From the NCBI GenBank assembly GCA_017532885.1, contig JAFXIS010000080.1, forward strand, positions 52,419 through 116,418: a stretch of DNA of 64,000 bases. Reading direction: 5' to 3'. Within the stretch, counting starts at the first letter, position 1; the number at the start of each line of letters is the position of its first letter. The stretch comes from Alistipes sp. GTDB taxonomy: Bacteria; Bacteroidota; Bacteroidia; Bacteroidales; Rikenellaceae. Below are positions 56,897 through 64,000 of this stretch, piece after piece. The notes beneath the pieces were generated by a model. That model saw nothing but the letters and a program-made list of their open reading frames with translations. It had not been told where the DNA came from and made no database searches. The translations under genes and the position numbers were made by a program.

Positions 56897-59314
56897 TTAG
56901 AAATACAAACCGCGTTTTCCGAATATAGGATATCCGAAATTAAATGTTACATAGCAGTTGTTCCACGACTCAAGATCATACTTCGTAACCGAGAGCGACA
57001 ACGCGCCGATGCGGGTATGATAGACAAACGACACATCGGTCATGTAATACATATACTCGTCAGCCACCAACGGATCGCGTAGCAAAGCATAAAAACCACC
57101 TCGCAGATAGAAGTTTTTCATGAGCGAGAAAGTCGGCATAACACCCACCGCAGCATAACGGTTGGCATAGAACTGCGGCTGGAAAATCATCTTGGCATGG
57201 GGCAGAGGCGAATAACGCGGAGCCGAGAGAATAGTCGAATAGCTATTTTCGAAAGTCGGGTGATTGGTATATACCGCCTCGAGGCTGTATCCCACCGAAA
57301 ACCACACCTTCTTCCAATTGCTCGGATAGTGCTCCCACTCGACCTTGGCGCCGACCCATCCGCGCGCATCCGAAGCCCATTTATGCTGCTCGATAAGTGA
57401 CGCATTCTCCCATTTATCGCGTCCAACAACGCCTATAAGCGAAGCGGCAAAACGATTTCCCTTCGTGGGATAGATAACCTTGTCGAGAGAACTGCGCTGG
57501 AACATCACTCGCGACGCAACATAGCGGAAACGGTCGTGCGTATGTGCTGCATCGAGGTCATAATCAGCCTTATATGCCACGAAATTATATCCCGTATTCA
57601 CACCCACCTCAAAGATGCTTTTGCGCGAAGTGGCAATGCCATATGCCAACGAGAGGAATGGCTCGGTGATACGCACACGCAGGTCACTCACCGCGGGGGT
57701 AACATGGCCAAACGAGCTATGGAGCGTTGAGCGGCGTGTAAACTGCAACGAATAGTCCAGATACATAGGTGTACGCCCCAAAAATACGGTGCGACCTCCC
57801 GCCTGAGCAATGGTCGAAACGGGACCTAACGACACATCCAAAAATGCAGACTGCGCGGTGTGACCTATCGAAAGGTAATTCAAGCCGAAGTAGAGCTGGT
57901 TATATGCCGTAGAGGAGAGATTTCCACCTATCGAAAAGCGCATCTCGGGCTTTGTTGCGAGGTCGTAACGAATGCGGAAACCCTCCTGCAACGAGTCGTA
58001 GCGCACCTCGGGGAAGGATTTTATCTCGAAATCGTCGGTAGCCATCAGCGAATAAAAGCGGTCCTTGACCTGCTCGATGGTTGCATGATGATGTCGCTCG
58101 CACTCATTGCGTGAAACCTCAAAATCGAGGAATGTAGCGGCATAATGCACGGCACGAGGACGCAACCCCAAGAGTTCTCCCTGACCAAAACACAGCTCCG
58201 GCAAAGCCTGACGGAATGCAACACGGCGAGCAGTAACAGCCTCGGCATCACGACGCGAAGCAAGACGGGCACAAAGCTCCGGCATCTGGCGCATAGCATC
58301 CTCATAACCATGAGCAATGGTCTGCTCCCCGACGCCAAAATCCAACAAACCGGACTCAACTTTTCGATGGATTATAAGACCTCGACCCTCGGGTAAAGAA
58401 TAATTCGTGGGGATAGTCACAAGCGCCATAATCTGCTTCTCAAGTCGCGAATCCTGCGACACAGGGTCATTCGCCTCAAGGCATTGTGAGCCAATGATAA
58501 AGTCGGGGGCGAAATCCTTATCAAGTACCTGCCACGGGAAATTGTCATAGCAACCGCCATCGACCAGCACCCTGCCCTCGGAGTCGGTTACGGGGCGGAA
58601 CAGCGTAGGATACGACATCGAAGCCCTGACGGCAAGGGGTAAATCTCCCTCACGAATCTCGACTGCCGAGTGAGCATTTATATCGGTTGCAACACATCGA
58701 AACGGAATCATCAACTTATCGAAATCGCCGCCACACGATGCCGACGCTGCCGAGAAAAGCTCGATTAAAGCCATATCTATCTGCGCCGTATTCACAAACG
58801 AGTGAGGCAGTTGAATCTCCATTTTGCTTCGGTTTTTAACCGAATCTTTTACAAATGCAGCATGCACGGCAAGCATTGCCGGGGTTTTGGGATGCTCGCT
58901 GAAGTGGAAACGATATTTATCGTCAATCTGACCCGACACCCACCGCTCGACAGCTCCCGAAATGACAATCTCGGTCATCTCGTCGGTGGTATATCCCGAA
59001 GCATAGAGCGCAGCGATAATTGCACCCATGGATGTTCCCGACACATAATCTATCGGGATATTGTTCTCCTCCAAAGCGCGTATAACGCCTATATGATATA
59101 ACCCTCGGGCACCACCACCCGCCAGCACGAGGCCCACCTTGCCCTCGATGGGTTGCAAAGAGTCGGGAAGGATATAATCCGCCCCATCCGACGACGCCTG
59201 CTCCGCATGATTAGACACCGCAGCATGCCCTACCCTACCCTCGGCAAAGCTATTTTGCGCAGGAATAAGGAGAAACGAGAATATTATTAGCAAAAAAATG
59301 CGAAACGATTTCAT
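56897..59314 (-). CDS. Patatin-like phospholipase with surface-antigen beta-barrel (PlpD/BamA-like)
   Basis: The 805-aa protein has a signal peptide (about 1-24) and a patatin domain with oxyanion loop VLAGGGARG (63-71), nucleophile motif GTSMG (Ser95) and DGG (252-254, catalytic Asp). A POTRA-like segment (about 400-470) follows and the C-terminal half is an outer-membrane barrel of the bacterial surface antigen type (GGNLSSTAYNQLYFGLNYL, FVAYKADYDLD, ending in YPIFGKRGLYF with a terminal Phe). Known relatives (type Vd autotransporters such as PlpD) secrete or expose the lipase domain. Here the barrel may carry it to the surface; lipase activity is predicted. Confidence 0.92.
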   Translation of the reverse strand: MKSFRIFLLIIFSFLLIPAQNSFAEGRVGHAAVSNHAEQASSDGADYILPDSLQPIEGKVGLVLAGGGARGLYHIGVIRALEENNIPIDYVSGTSMGAIIAALYASGYTTDEMTEIVISGAVERWVSGQIDDKYRFHFSEHPKTPAMLAVHAAFVKDSVKNRSKMEIQLPHSFVNTAQIDMALIELFSAASASCGGDFDKLMIPFRCVATDINAHSAVEIREGDLPLAVRASMSYPTLFRPVTDSEGRVLVDGGCYDNFPWQVLDKDFAPDFIIGSQCLEANDPVSQDSRLEKQIMALVTIPTNYSLPEGRGLIIHRKVESGLLDFGVGEQTIAHGYEDAMRQMPELCARLASRRDAEAVTARRVAFRQALPELCFGQGELLGLRPRAVHYAATFLDFEVSRNECERHHHATIEQVKDRFYSLMATDDFEIKSFPEVRYDSLQEGFRIRYDLATKPEMRFSIGGNLSSTAYNQLYFGLNYLSIGHTAQSAFLDVSLGPVSTIAQAGGRTVFLGRTPMYLDYSLQFTRRSTLHSSFGHVTPAVSDLRVRITEPFLSLAYGIATSRKSIFEVGVNTGYNFVAYKADYDLDAAHTHDRFRYVASRVMFQRSSLDKVIYPTKGNRFAASLIGVVGRDKWENASLIEQHKWASDARGWVGAKVEWEHYPSNWKKVWFSVGYSLEAVYTNHPTFENSYSTILSAPRYSPLPHAKMIFQPQFYANRYAAVGVMPTFSLMKNFYLRGGFYALLRDPLVADEYMYYMTDVSFVYHTRIGALSLSVTKYDLESWNNCYVTFNFGYPIFGKRGLYF

Positions 59315-59323
59315 ATTTTTTAG

Positions 59324-59331
59324 TACCTTTG
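59324..59331 (+). promoter_or_regulatory. Predicted -7 box of pheS
   Basis: TACCTTTG fits TAnnTTTG, 60 bp before the ATG at 59392; the -33 element is weak. Confidence 0.5.
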
Positions 59332-59354
59332 TCCGTTATATATACTGTAACGCA

Positions 59355-59385
59355 CAAAAATATCGAAAATATAATAAAAAACAAA
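59355..59385 (-). promoter_or_regulatory. Predicted promoter of the patatin gene
   Basis: On the minus strand TATTTTTG (59362-59355) with TTTG (59385-59382) 19 bp upstream fits the Bacteroidetes consensus. It overlaps the pheS leader, so the divergent promoters interleave. Confidence 0.6.
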
Positions 59386-59391
59386 ATAGCG

Positions 59392-60435
59392 ATGATTGAC
59401 AAAATTAACGATTTATTGAAGCGCGTAGAGGAGTTTGCTCCCAAAGCGGCTGCGGAGGTTGAAGAGTTCCGCATCAAGATTCTCGGTAAGAAGGGTGAAT
59501 TGAACGCCCTGATGGAGGAGTTCAAGACGGTAGCTCCCGAAATGAAACGAGAACTCGGACAGAAGATTAACGCCCTAAAACAAGCTGCTACACAGCGTGT
59601 TAATGACCTCAAGGCAGCGTTGCAGGATGCCGCAGCACAGAAGTCTGTGGCGGTAGACGATATGACACGCCCCGGAGCTGCCGCGGCAGATGGTACGCGC
59701 CACCCAATCTCTATCGTTAAGAATCAGATTGTCGAAATCTTCTCTCGCTTGGGTTACACCGTAGCCGAAGGCCCTGAGATTGAGGATGATTGGCATGTTT
59801 TCTCGGCTCTCAACTTCCCTCTCTCGCACCCCGCGCGCGACATGCAGGACACATTCTTCGTTGAGAAGGCCTCTAACGAGCCGAATGTCAAGGATTTATT
59901 GCTCCGTACCCACACCTCGTCAATTCAGGTGCGTGCCATGGAGCACCAGAAGCCCCCTATCCGCATCGTTTGCCCGGGTAGAGTGTTCCGTAACGAGGCT
60001 ATTTCGTACCGCGCACACTGCATCTTCCATCAGGTTGAGGGCTTGTATATCGATGAAAATGTGTCGTTTGCAGATATGAAGCAGTCGATTCTCTACTTCG
60101 CAAAGGAGCTCTTCGGCGAGAGCGCAACAATCCGCATGCGCCCCTCATATTTCCCATTCACCGAGCCATCAGCCGAGGTTGATGTATCGTGCAACCTCTG
60201 CGGCGGTAAGGGCTGTAATGTCTGCAAGGGCACCGGCTGGTTGGAGATTATGGGCTGCGGAATGGTAGACCCTAATGTCTTGGAGGCGAGTGGTATAGAC
60301 TCAAAGAAGTATTCAGGCTTCGCCTTTGGTATGGGTGTTGAGCGTATTGCGATGTTGAAGTACGGAGTGAAGGATTTGCGCCTCTACTTCGAGAACGATG
60401 TGCGCTTCCTGCACCAATTTGACAGCGCTTTATAG
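59392..60435 (+). CDS. pheS: Phenylalanyl-tRNA synthetase alpha subunit
   Basis: The ATG at 59392 (MIDKINDLLKRVEEFAPKAAAEVEEFRIKILGKKGELN) is chosen over an upstream frame extension that reads through AT-rich leader; this gives 347 aa, normal for PheS. It has the N-terminal coiled coil, class II motif 1 around HPISIVKNQIVEIFSRLGYTVAEGPEIEDDWHVFSALNFPLSHPARDMQDTF, motif 2 PIRIVCPGRVFRNEAISYRAHCIFHQVEGLYID and motif 3 GFAFGMGVERIAMLKYGVKDLRLYFEND. It forms the alpha2beta2 enzyme with PheT, which is not in the window. Confidence 0.97.
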   Translation: MIDKINDLLKRVEEFAPKAAAEVEEFRIKILGKKGELNALMEEFKTVAPEMKRELGQKINALKQAATQRVNDLKAALQDAAAQKSVAVDDMTRPGAAAADGTRHPISIVKNQIVEIFSRLGYTVAEGPEIEDDWHVFSALNFPLSHPARDMQDTFFVEKASNEPNVKDLLLRTHTSSIQVRAMEHQKPPIRIVCPGRVFRNEAISYRAHCIFHQVEGLYIDENVSFADMKQSILYFAKELFGESATIRMRPSYFPFTEPSAEVDVSCNLCGGKGCNVCKGTGWLEIMGCGMVDPNVLEASGIDSKKYSGFAFGMGVERIAMLKYGVKDLRLYFENDVRFLHQFDSAL

Positions 60436-60480
60436 CATCACAAAAAAGACCCAAATCGGGACAAAAGAGAACATAAAATT

Positions 60481-62328
60481 TTGAGCTCACGCCGCACATA
60501 TTCAGCGATTTTCTCGCTTTTGGTGTTGGTGATGTTCCTCTCGGGCATCGCAACATCAGCCGTGTCGGTGAATAAATTTCTATTTGAGGAGGACTCCTTG
60601 TCGCGTCATAAGCTGATTATTCACGACACGATGCAGGCGCGCTACCACTATACCGATGCGCTGAAAAAGATCCTTATCGAGCGCGATACTTCGGCAGCAG
60701 TGGCACTCTTTGACGAGAGCCTGATGCTGGATTCGACCTACGCTCCGGCTCTCTATCAAAAGGCCACCATAGAGCTTGGTCGCGACCGCCAAAAGGCTAT
60801 GGAGTATGCTCGTAGGGCCTACGAAAAAGATAGCATGAATCGCTGGTACACAGCCCTTTATGCTCAAACTTTGGTCTTTACCGAGCGTTATGACGAGGCT
60901 CTGCATCTCTATCGTCGCCTGATGAAAATCGACGCGAAAAATCCCGACAATTATCGTATCGTTGCCATTCTTTATCAGCAACGACAGCAACCCTATGCGG
61001 CAATTTCGGTTTTGGACTCTGCCGACATGCGCTTCGGTAAAAATCCCTACCTGACCGGTCTGAAACGCCACCTGTTGCTCGCTACGCGACAATATGAGCG
61101 CGCCATTGACGAGGCTCAGCAAGCAGTGGACATAGCCCCCTACGACCAGCAAAGCCTTCTGGACTTGGGTAATACATATGCCGCAGCAGGTAAGGATTCA
61201 TTGGCTCAAGTCACTATGCAGCAGGCATTTAAGATGGACTCAACAAACATTGAGGCCATCACCATATATGCCGATTATCTCTTCAGCCGCAAGAATTATT
61301 CGGGTTACATGAGCATGTTGCAGATTCTGTTCCGCCAAAGGGAGTACCCTCTGGATAACAAGTTGCAACTCTTGGAGCGATTCATGGAAAACCGCGATTT
61401 CTATGGCGACAACTACTTCGCGATAGGCAACATGGCATTAGCGCTTAACATGCTCTATCCCAACGACAAACGCACGGTAGATATCTATGGCGAACATCTG
61501 TTGGCAGGTGGTTATATCGAGCAGTCGTTGCAGCTCTTCAAGAGCCACCTCGACGACGAGCCCCCGCAGTTGGACTACTACATGGCCGTTATCGACCTTG
61601 AGGAGTATCTGCAGCGCCCCGACTCGATGGATATATATGTCGCTCGCGCCATGGAGCTCTTTGCTGAGAATCCTGTGCTCTATATCCGCAAGGCAAATCG
61701 CCAATATCTGAAGGGCGACCTGCATGGAGCCATCTCGACCTTCGGGAAGGCTATGGAGTTTGCCGTAAATGATACGATGCGTGGCGAGTTGTGGGGTTAC
61801 ATCGGTGACACCTATCATCAAATTGCCGAGCGCGCCGCACTCAAGCGCATAAAGGCGGATACGACGACGAAATACCCCGTAAAAATGAGCGAAAAGGCTG
61901 CCATGAAGCGTTGCTATGCAGCCTACGAGCGAGCGTTAGAGTACTTCCCGCACAACGCCTCGGTGCTGAATAATTACGCCTACTTCCTCTCGGAGGAGGA
62001 GCGCGACTTGGAGCGAGCCCTGACCATGTCGTCGGAGGCCATACACCTCGAACGAAACAACTCCACATATCTGGACACCTATGCGTGGATTCTCTATCTG
62101 CTTGGTCGCCCACAGGAGGCGCAGACCTACATGCGTCAAGCCCTCTCGCTTGACCGCACGAAGAGTCCCGAACTACCTCTGCATTACGGCGATATATTGT
62201 TCAAGTTAGGTAATAATTTCATGGCAGAAACCTATTGGCGCAAGGCTTTAGAGATGGGGGGCGATAGAGAGAAAATAGAGGAGCGCCTGCAATGGCTCAA
62301 AGCCATAAAAGAGGATAAAAAACCCTAA
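60481..62328 (+). CDS. TPR-repeat protein
   Basis: The 615-aa frame begins with TTG at 60481 and a signal or anchor (RRTYSAIFSLLVLVMFLSGIATSAVS); the first ATG (60532) would cut into it, so TTG looks right. The rest is almost all tetratricopeptide repeats, for example AVALFDESLMLDSTYAPALYQKATIELGRDRQKAMEYARRAYEKDSMNRWYTALYAQTLVFTERYDEAL and, near the end, RALTMSSEAIHLERNNSTYLDTYAWILYLLGRPQEAQTYMRQALSLD. TPR arrays bind other proteins. It precedes an EnvC-like gene by 24 bp, so an envelope-assembly role is a reasonable guess. Confidence 0.85.
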   Translation: MSSRRTYSAIFSLLVLVMFLSGIATSAVSVNKFLFEEDSLSRHKLIIHDTMQARYHYTDALKKILIERDTSAAVALFDESLMLDSTYAPALYQKATIELGRDRQKAMEYARRAYEKDSMNRWYTALYAQTLVFTERYDEALHLYRRLMKIDAKNPDNYRIVAILYQQRQQPYAAISVLDSADMRFGKNPYLTGLKRHLLLATRQYERAIDEAQQAVDIAPYDQQSLLDLGNTYAAAGKDSLAQVTMQQAFKMDSTNIEAITIYADYLFSRKNYSGYMSMLQILFRQREYPLDNKLQLLERFMENRDFYGDNYFAIGNMALALNMLYPNDKRTVDIYGEHLLAGGYIEQSLQLFKSHLDDEPPQLDYYMAVIDLEEYLQRPDSMDIYVARAMELFAENPVLYIRKANRQYLKGDLHGAISTFGKAMEFAVNDTMRGELWGYIGDTYHQIAERAALKRIKADTTTKYPVKMSEKAAMKRCYAAYERALEYFPHNASVLNNYAYFLSEEERDLERALTMSSEAIHLERNNSTYLDTYAWILYLLGRPQEAQTYMRQALSLDRTKSPELPLHYGDILFKLGNNFMAETYWRKALEMGGDREKIEERLQWLKAIKEDKKP

Positions 62329-62352
62329 CCACCCTACCCCACGGCTTAAAGG

Positions 62353-63501
62353 ATGAAACGATTACTCTACATATTGTCGTGTTGTGTGGCATTGCTCTGC
62401 GTGATGCCCCACGCTGCTGTGGCACAAAACGACAAAACCGAGCAGAGTCGCATCTCCGAGCAGAAGCGCATCATTGCCGACCTTGAGCGTCAAATTGCCG
62501 AGGATGAAAAGACCCTGAGCAACATAAAACGCGACAAATCGACGGCACAGCAGCGCGTACGCACAATCACACGCCAGATAAATGCCCGCAATCAACTGCT
62601 CAACCGCACGCGAAAGCAGATTTCGGCTATCGAAAAGGATATGTTGTCGAATCAGGAGCGCTTGGAGCAGACCCAAAAGCAGATGCAGCATGAGAAGGAG
62701 CGTTATGCCGAGATGGTTCGCGAGGCCTATCGCAACCACAAACAGAACAATTACATAACCTACATCCTCGCCTCGGAGGATTTCTCGGATGCAGCACGAC
62801 GCATAGCCAATATTCGAGCTGTGGCGGAGTTACGCGTAGCACGCATCGAGCGCATAGACTCGCTCGGCAAGGCGATAGAGCAGCAACAATCGGCCCTCAC
62901 CGAGCAGCGCCAAACGCTTGATAACGAGAAACAAAAGGCAGAATCACAGCGCCAGAAGCTCCAAAAAGATGTATCGTCGGCAAAGCGAACAATGTCGCAA
63001 CTATCGAAAAAAGAACAAGTTGCATTACGCGAGAAAATGGAGACCGAAGAGCGATTGGATGCCGCAATCAGCGAGCTACGCAAGCTCACAAAGGGCAACA
63101 AGGAGGGTGCTTCGTTCTCGCGCACGACCTCAAACCTGAACCTCCCTTTGGTGGGCGGTACGGTGCGCAAGTACAAGGGCAATATGGCAGAAATTGTCGG
63201 AAAAGAGGGTGCTGCGGTGCGTTCGATTTACGAGGGAAAGGTTGTGGATGTTAGGCGCAACCGCATATCGGGAAAATACGATGTTTTTGTGGCGCATGGC
63301 GAGTATATAACCTCGTATGCCAACCTCGAGAGCGTAAGCGTCGAGAAGGGCTCAAAAGTGGCAAAAAACGGCACTTTGGGAGTGGTGGGAGCTTCGGTAA
63401 ACCTCACAACCATGGAACCTGAATATAAGATAGTATTTGGAATATATTCTCCCAACCCGAAAGAGGTGATGCGAGCCTCGGATTGCTTTAGAAAGAAATA
63501 A
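62353..63501 (+). CDS. EnvC-like murein hydrolase activator with degenerate LytM domain
   Basis: The 382-aa protein has a signal peptide (MKRLLYILSCCVALLCVMPHAAVAQ), a long coiled coil (about 28-245) and a C-terminal M23/LytM domain (GKEGAAVRSIYEGKVVDVRR...FVAHGEYITSYANLESVSVEKGSKVAKNGTLGVVGASV). The active-site histidines of real M23 peptidases are gone except in VAHGEY: the HxH end motif is replaced by EYKIVFG and the early H/D pair is absent. This matches EnvC, which has no catalysis but activates amidases at the septum. It lies between the TPR gene and ybeY (5 bp). Confidence 0.9.
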   Translation: MKRLLYILSCCVALLCVMPHAAVAQNDKTEQSRISEQKRIIADLERQIAEDEKTLSNIKRDKSTAQQRVRTITRQINARNQLLNRTRKQISAIEKDMLSNQERLEQTQKQMQHEKERYAEMVREAYRNHKQNNYITYILASEDFSDAARRIANIRAVAELRVARIERIDSLGKAIEQQQSALTEQRQTLDNEKQKAESQRQKLQKDVSSAKRTMSQLSKKEQVALREKMETEERLDAAISELRKLTKGNKEGASFSRTTSNLNLPLVGGTVRKYKGNMAEIVGKEGAAVRSIYEGKVVDVRRNRISGKYDVFVAHGEYITSYANLESVSVEKGSKVAKNGTLGVVGASVNLTTMEPEYKIVFGIYSPNPKEVMRASDCFRKK

Positions 63502-63506
63502 AACAT

Positions 63507-63983
63507 ATGGTACGCTATTATACGGACGATTGTACATACAATCTAAAAAATAAACGATTGATTGCCAAATGGTTAAAGGCAGTTGCCGAGGCTGAGGGCT
63601 ACACGCTTGGCGATATTACATATATTTTCTGCTCGTCGCAGGTGCACCGCAAGATGAATATCGACTTTGTGGGACACGACTACTTTACCGACATCATAAC
63701 CTTCGATTACAGCGACCGCAAGGGTAGTGGGGTAGTGTCGGGCGACATATTCATAGATGTGGAAACAGTAAAAGACAATGCCCGCATATATGGCGCTACG
63801 GCACGACAGGAGATGCATAGGGTAGTGGTGCATGGTGTTTTGCACCTCTGCGGACAAGGCGATAAAACCCCTCGCACCGAGAAGCAGATGCATCGCAAAG
63901 AGGATAAGTATTTGGCGCTGCTTGACGAAATGGTACAGCAACAAGAGAATTCAAAATTCAAAATACAAAATTCAAAATTGTGA
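63507..63983 (+). CDS. ybeY: Endoribonuclease YbeY
   Basis: The 158-aa protein has the YbeY metal motif HRVVVHGVLHLCGQGDKT with His109 and His113; the usual third His (GYDH) is replaced in this branch by GQGDKT. The upstream Arg/Asn-rich VHRKMNIDFVGHDYFTDIITFDYSD region is also characteristic. It cuts RNA and helps mature 16S rRNA 3' ends and ribosome quality control. The C-terminal residues ENSKFKIQNSKL are encoded by an R3 repeat, as in the NagD-like protein, so the native protein likely ended near residue 146. Confidence 0.93.
   Translation: MVRYYTDDCTYNLKNKRLIAKWLKAVAEAEGYTLGDITYIFCSSQVHRKMNIDFVGHDYFTDIITFDYSDRKGSGVVSGDIFIDVETVKDNARIYGATARQEMHRVVVHGVLHLCGQGDKTPRTEKQMHRKEDKYLALLDEMVQQQENSKFKIQNSKL
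63948..63979. repeat. R3 repeat at the 3' end of ybeY
   Basis: AATTCAAAATTCAAAATACA and a further AAATTCAAAATT, read in frame as NSKFKIQNSKL. Confidence 0.85.
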
Positions 63984-64000
63984 TTTATATGTAATCACAA

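Noticed and set aside
1..64000. tRNA, rRNA, tmRNA or riboswitch genes
   Set aside because: I looked at all gaps over 150 bp and saw no cloverleaf, CCA end or known aptamer core; a covariance search could still find diverged ones.

Overview
The window is chromosomal DNA from a member of the Bacteroidales, most likely Rikenellaceae and close to Alistipes; the genus is an inference. The evidence is Bacteroidetes-type promoters (-7 TAnnTTTG with a -33 TTTG or TTG), A-rich leaders without strong Shine-Dalgarno sequences, lipoproteins with acidic residues just after the lipobox cysteine, DUF3575 and Mfa2-like fimbrial-type genes, a short-form ProRS paired with a ProX-type deacylase, a menaquinone methyltransferase, and the gene mix as a whole. 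No rRNA, tRNA, CRISPR array, prophage or classical IS was recognised.

Layout. 1-3.9 kb: two small membrane proteins, a WG-repeat lipoprotein, a tri-haem cytochrome c peroxidase and a small exported protein. 4.2-9.1 kb: a plus-strand run of a YihY/BrkB membrane protein, a DUF2520-like Rossmann protein, a KdsC-type phosphatase, a ProX-type deacylase and prolyl-tRNA synthetase. 9.3-33 kb: an accessory-looking region with three very large lipoproteins (999, 1184 and 1170 aa) that join a fimbrillin-like N-terminal half to beta-helix repeats, a DUF3575/Mfa2-like operon, and housekeeping genes in between (hexosamine-type kinase, ABC exporter, threonine aldolase, Mrp ATPase, TonB-like protein). 33.3-45 kb: an FadL/OmpP1 porin, phosphoglycerate kinase, a GIY-YIG nuclease gene framed by inverted repeats, an M13 peptidase, an ECF sigma factor, ComEC and DNA polymerase I. 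45.3-52.3 kb: a long minus-strand run with QueD, two HAD phosphatases, a PAP2 phosphatase, a Ca/Na antiporter, a SPOR-like protein, a lipoprotein, MenG/UbiE and a LolE-like permease. 52.6-56.5 kb: a three-gene unit of YugP-like protease, SGNH hydrolase and MBOAT acyltransferase. 56.9-64 kb: a patatin/surface-antigen protein, then PheS, a TPR protein, an EnvC-like protein and YbeY.

The most unusual content lies between the genes. At least five families of short dispersed repeats fill almost every non-operonic gap. (R1) GTCAYTCTGAG-type inverted-terminal elements occur at about a dozen places, and two oppositely oriented copies frame the GIY-YIG gene, which suggests an autonomous nuclease element with MITE-like derivatives. 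(R2) Nine copies of a GGGTAGTA...TACTACCC palindrome occur only downstream of the three large beta-helix lipoprotein genes and always in the same orientation relative to the gene. (R3) An AATTCAAA-type repeat is read through as the C-terminal tail of two unrelated proteins. (R4) A long AT-rich inverted repeat with GGGAATTTAGGGA-type arms. (R5) A GGCAGATGCCGAAAGAGCC repeat. The three large lipoproteins also share an almost identical signal peptide and an AT-rich leader; two share nearly the same terminator, and one has a nine-G tract beside its promoter. Together this looks like a dispersed surface-protein family with conserved flanking cassettes.
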